DNA of 33,521 bases, taken from positions 1-33,521 of the forward strand of contig CAAEEB010000023.1 in the NCBI GenBank assembly GCA_900754745.1. Direction: 5' to 3'. The stretch is from an uncultured Collinsella sp. (GTDB lineage: Bacteria; Actinomycetota; Coriobacteriia; Coriobacteriales; Coriobacteriaceae). The translations under genes and the position numbers were made by a program. Shown here one piece after another: positions 30,801 to 33,521 of the stretch. Numbering within the stretch: the stretch's first letter is position 1; every line of letters begins with the position of its first letter. Below the pieces are notes generated by a model, which saw only the letters and a list, made by a program, of their open reading frames with translations, was not told where the DNA came from and did no database searches.

Positions 30801-33482
30801 ATGGCACAGACCACGACAGATCCCGCCGCCAGCACCGTCTCCGGCGCCGGCGCCGCCAGCTCATTCTCGGGCGGCACCGGAACCGAAGCCGAGTTTGGCT
30901 CGCTCGGCGCGCTCTCCCCCACCTGGTGGGAGCCCGAGGACGGCAGCAAGCCCGAACCGTGGCTCACGCCCGACCAAGCCTTCGAACGCTTCTTTGAATG
31001 GACGAGCGACCGCGGCATTGAGCTGTGGGATCACCAAGAAGAGGCCCTCATGGACTTGGCCGCCGGCGATCACGTCATTTTGGGAACACCGACCGGATCG
31101 GGCAAGTCGCTTGTTGCGCTGGGCATGCTCTTTATGGGCATGGCGCAGGGCAAACGTTGCTATTACACGGCTCCTATCAAAGCCTTGGTAAGTGAAAAGT
31201 TCTTCGATCTGGTGCAGGTACTCGGCCGCGATAACGTCGGTATGATTACCGGCGATACGCATATCAACACCAAGGCGCCCGTCATCTGCTGCACGGCAGA
31301 GATCCTTGCCAACGACGCACTGCGCGAGGGCGAAGATGCCGATGTTGGTTGCGTCGCCATGGACGAGTTCCACTACTTTGCCGACCCCGACCGCGGTTGG
31401 GCCTGGCAGGTGCCGCTGCTCACCCTGCCTCACACGCAATTCATGCTCATGAGCGCCACGCTCGGCGACGTCACCGCGATCGCCGCCTCGCTCGAGGAAC
31501 ACACCGGCGCTACCTGCGACCTAGTCGTCGACGCCCCGCGTCCCGTACCGCTGAGCTACGACTATGTGACGACCTCCCTCGAGGGCACCGTCGAGCTCGC
31601 CATGCGTCGCGGAGAGGCCCCGCTCTATATCGTGCACTTTAGCCAGGATGCCGCCCTTGCGACGGCACAGTCGCTCGCCAATTTTGGCATCGCCAGCAAA
31701 GAACAGCGCGAGGCCATCAAGGAGGCGGCCAAAGGCACGAGCTTCTCGACGGCCTTCGGCAAAATCCTCAAGCGCTTGCTTGGCTGCGGCGTCGGCGTGC
31801 ACCACGCCGGTATGCTGCCGCGTTATCGCCTGCTGGTCGAGCGCCTGGCGCAGCAGGGCCTACTGCCCGTCATTTGCGGCACCGACACACTCGGCGTCGG
31901 CATCAACGTGCCCATCCACACCGTGGTGCTCACCGCGCTTACCAAGTTCGATGGCTACAAGATGCGTCGCCTGCGCGCCCGTGAGTTCCATCAGATCGCT
32001 GGTCGCGCCGGTCGCTCGGGCTTTGACACCGAGGGTATGGTGATCGCCGAGGCCCCGGAGCACGAGATCGAGAACGCCAAGCTCATGGCCAAGGCGGGCG
32101 ACGACCCCAAGAAGCTCCGCAAGATCAAAAAGAAGAAGGCCCCCGAGGGCTTTGTCACCTGGAACAAGCAGACCTTTGAGCGCCTGATCGAGACGCTGCC
32201 CGAAACGCTCAAGCCGCGCCTGCGCATCACACACTCCATGGTGATTAGCGTGGTCGAGCAGGGCGGCGACGCCCGTGCCCGCGTACACGACCTCATCGAG
32301 ACAAGCCTGCAGACCCCCGAGGAAAAGGCCAAACTCGAGGTTCGCGCCGACGAAATCTTCGCCACGCTCATCGATTCCGGCGTCGTCGTTCGCACCGAGG
32401 TACCGCCCGCGCCTGACGCCCCGGCTGACGCCGCACCAGACATCGACTATGCGCTGACGGTCGACCTGCCCGAGGACTTTGCGCTCGACCAGCCGCTCTC
32501 GCCGTTTTTGCTTGCCGCGCTGGAGCTACTCGACCCCGAGAGTGAGACCTATACCATGGACCTCATCTCGATGGTCGAGGCTACGCTCGAGGACCCCAAG
32601 CAGGTATTGCGCGCACAGGAGCGCGCCGCACGCGACCGCGCGATGGCCGAAATGAAGGCCGATGGCGTCGAATACGAGGAACGCCTGGAGCGCATCCAGG
32701 ATGTCACCTACGAAAAGCCGCTCGAGGACTTGCTCGATGCCGCTTTTGACAAGTACTGCCAGGAAGTACCCTGGGCCAACGACTATCAGCTCTCGCCCAA
32801 GAGCGTCCTGCGCGATATGCTGGAGAGCGCGAGCGACTTTAAGGGCTATATCCAAAAGCTCGGCATCGCCCGCTCCGAGGGCATTCTGCTGCGCTACCTG
32901 GCAGAGGCCTACCGTTCGCTCGACCGCACCGTACCCATCGAGAAGCGCGACGAGCGTCTGCACGACATCATTTCGTGGCTCGGCTTTGTGGTGCGCTCGG
33001 TGGACTCGAGCCTGGTGGACGAGTGGGAGAACGCCGGCAACCCGGCGGCACTCGACGCCGCACCGCCGCAGGGCATCGACGAGGTCGTGGCGGACCGCCG
33101 CGGCTGCACGCTGTTGGTGCGCAACGCGCTCTTCCGCCGCGTAACCCTTGCAGCCCGCGGACACGTGCGCGATCTGGGCGAGCTCGACGAGGACTGGGGC
33201 ATGAGCGAGATCCGTTGGCAAAAAGCACTCGACGCTTACCACGAGCAGCACGAGGAAATCCTCACCGACGGAGATGCCCGCAGCGCCGCGATGTTTACCA
33301 TCGACGAGAGCGACGAGAAGACCAATCACGTGTGGCACGTGCACCAGGTCTTTGCCGACGAAGATGGCGACCACGATTTTGGCATCATGGGCGATGTCGA
33401 TCTGGACGCAACGCAAGACGGCGGCGAGGTCATCTTCAAGAACTACCGTGTCGGCTTTATCGAGGACCTGCTCGAGAACTAG
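30801..33482 (+). CDS. Ski2-like DExH RNA helicase (DUF3516 type)
   Basis: The 893-residue protein is a superfamily 2 helicase of the Ski2/Mtr4/HelY group common in actinobacteria, expected to act on RNA. Motif I is GTPTGSGKS (95-103), motif II DEFH (188-191, a DEVH variant), motif III SAT (218-220), motif V GTDTLGVGINVP and motif VI HQIAGRAGRSG near 395-404. The first 40 residues are low complexity; the last 450 form the C-terminal region, long and acidic with several helical blocks, consistent with DUF3516. The ATG was chosen for its match to the start of the low-complexity leader; the ribosome binding site (GAGAGAAAG) is weak. It is probably transcribed alone. A role in RNA decay or ribosome maturation is inferred from the family. 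Confidence 0.87.
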   Translation: MAQTTTDPAASTVSGAGAASSFSGGTGTEAEFGSLGALSPTWWEPEDGSKPEPWLTPDQAFERFFEWTSDRGIELWDHQEEALMDLAAGDHVILGTPTGSGKSLVALGMLFMGMAQGKRCYYTAPIKALVSEKFFDLVQVLGRDNVGMITGDTHINTKAPVICCTAEILANDALREGEDADVGCVAMDEFHYFADPDRGWAWQVPLLTLPHTQFMLMSATLGDVTAIAASLEEHTGATCDLVVDAPRPVPLSYDYVTTSLEGTVELAMRRGEAPLYIVHFSQDAALATAQSLANFGIASKEQREAIKEAAKGTSFSTAFGKILKRLLGCGVGVHHAGMLPRYRLLVERLAQQGLLPVICGTDTLGVGINVPIHTVVLTALTKFDGYKMRRLRAREFHQIAGRAGRSGFDTEGMVIAEAPEHEIENAKLMAKAGDDPKKLRKIKKKKAPEGFVTWNKQTFERLIETLPETLKPRLRITHSMVISVVEQGGDARARVHDLIETSLQTPEEKAKLEVRADEIFATLIDSGVVVRTEVPPAPDAPADAAPDIDYALTVDLPEDFALDQPLSPFLLAALELLDPESETYTMDLISMVEATLEDPKQVLRAQERAARDRAMAEMKADGVEYEERLERIQDVTYEKPLEDLLDAAFDKYCQEVPWANDYQLSPKSVLRDMLESASDFKGYIQKLGIARSEGILLRYLAEAYRSLDRTVPIEKRDERLHDIISWLGFVVRSVDSSLVDEWENAGNPAALDAAPPQGIDEVVADRRGCTLLVRNALFRRVTLAARGHVRDLGELDEDWGMSEIRWQKALDAYHEQHEEILTDGDARSAAMFTIDESDEKTNHVWHVHQVFADEDGDHDFGIMGDVDLDATQDGGEVIFKNYRVGFIEDLLEN

Positions 33483-33521
33483 TCGAACATACTGGAACGA
33501 AACAAGCGGGGCCGCTGGCAA

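Overview
The window looks like chromosomal DNA of a high-GC Gram-positive gut actinomycete of the class Coriobacteriia, most like Collinsella. This is inferred from the strong G/C third-position bias, the single-chain PurL of about 1250 residues, the ferredoxin-fused electron-transfer flavoprotein, the DUF3516-type Ski2 helicase and AGGAGG-like ribosome binding sites; no marker gene allows naming a species. I see no rRNA, tRNA, CRISPR array, transposase or phage gene.

Layout. 1-193: three tandem imperfect stem-loop repeats. 194-9176: a cation:proton antiporter (-), purL (+) with a strong terminator, an EamA exporter (+), a membrane GGDEF diguanylate cyclase (-) and a KdgT-type permease (-). 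9389-13823: an HD-domain hydrolase (+), then a tightly coupled minus-strand operon for an FAD-linked 2-hydroxyacid (lactate-type) dehydrogenase, EtfB and ferredoxin-fused EtfA. It resembles the lactate dehydrogenase/Etf complex of anaerobes; its first gene has a nine-C tract in the ribosome binding site. 14172-17348: five co-directional genes for a cell-surface module of unknown function (a cytoplasmic small protein, a membrane-anchored protein, three signal-peptide proteins, one with a degenerate sortase signal), punctuated by mRNA hairpins. 17438-18154: a DUF554 membrane protein.

18177-23862 is the most interesting part: a LexA/SOS-box-like operator on a promoter driving a three-gene operon of a TerB-N/TerB-C protein, a BrxD-like (DUF2791) ATPase and an Lhr/BrxHI-like DEVH helicase. 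None of the other BREX genes is present. It is best read as a stand-alone, possibly DNA-damage-inducible DNA-processing or defence module. A terminator-like hairpin separates the ATPase and helicase genes.

23890-33482: a membrane-anchored spermidine-synthase-fold protein coupled to Elp3 (-), a DUF4097 adhesin-like protein coupled to a membrane-tethered XRE regulator (-), then a Trm9-like methyltransferase (+), TrmB with a changed catalytic motif (+), a 123-bp inverted-repeat element, and a Ski2-like helicase (+). Elp3 and the Trm9-like enzyme could act in sequence on the tRNA wobble uridine, an unusual pair for a bacterium. All functions are read from motifs by eye; no database search was run.
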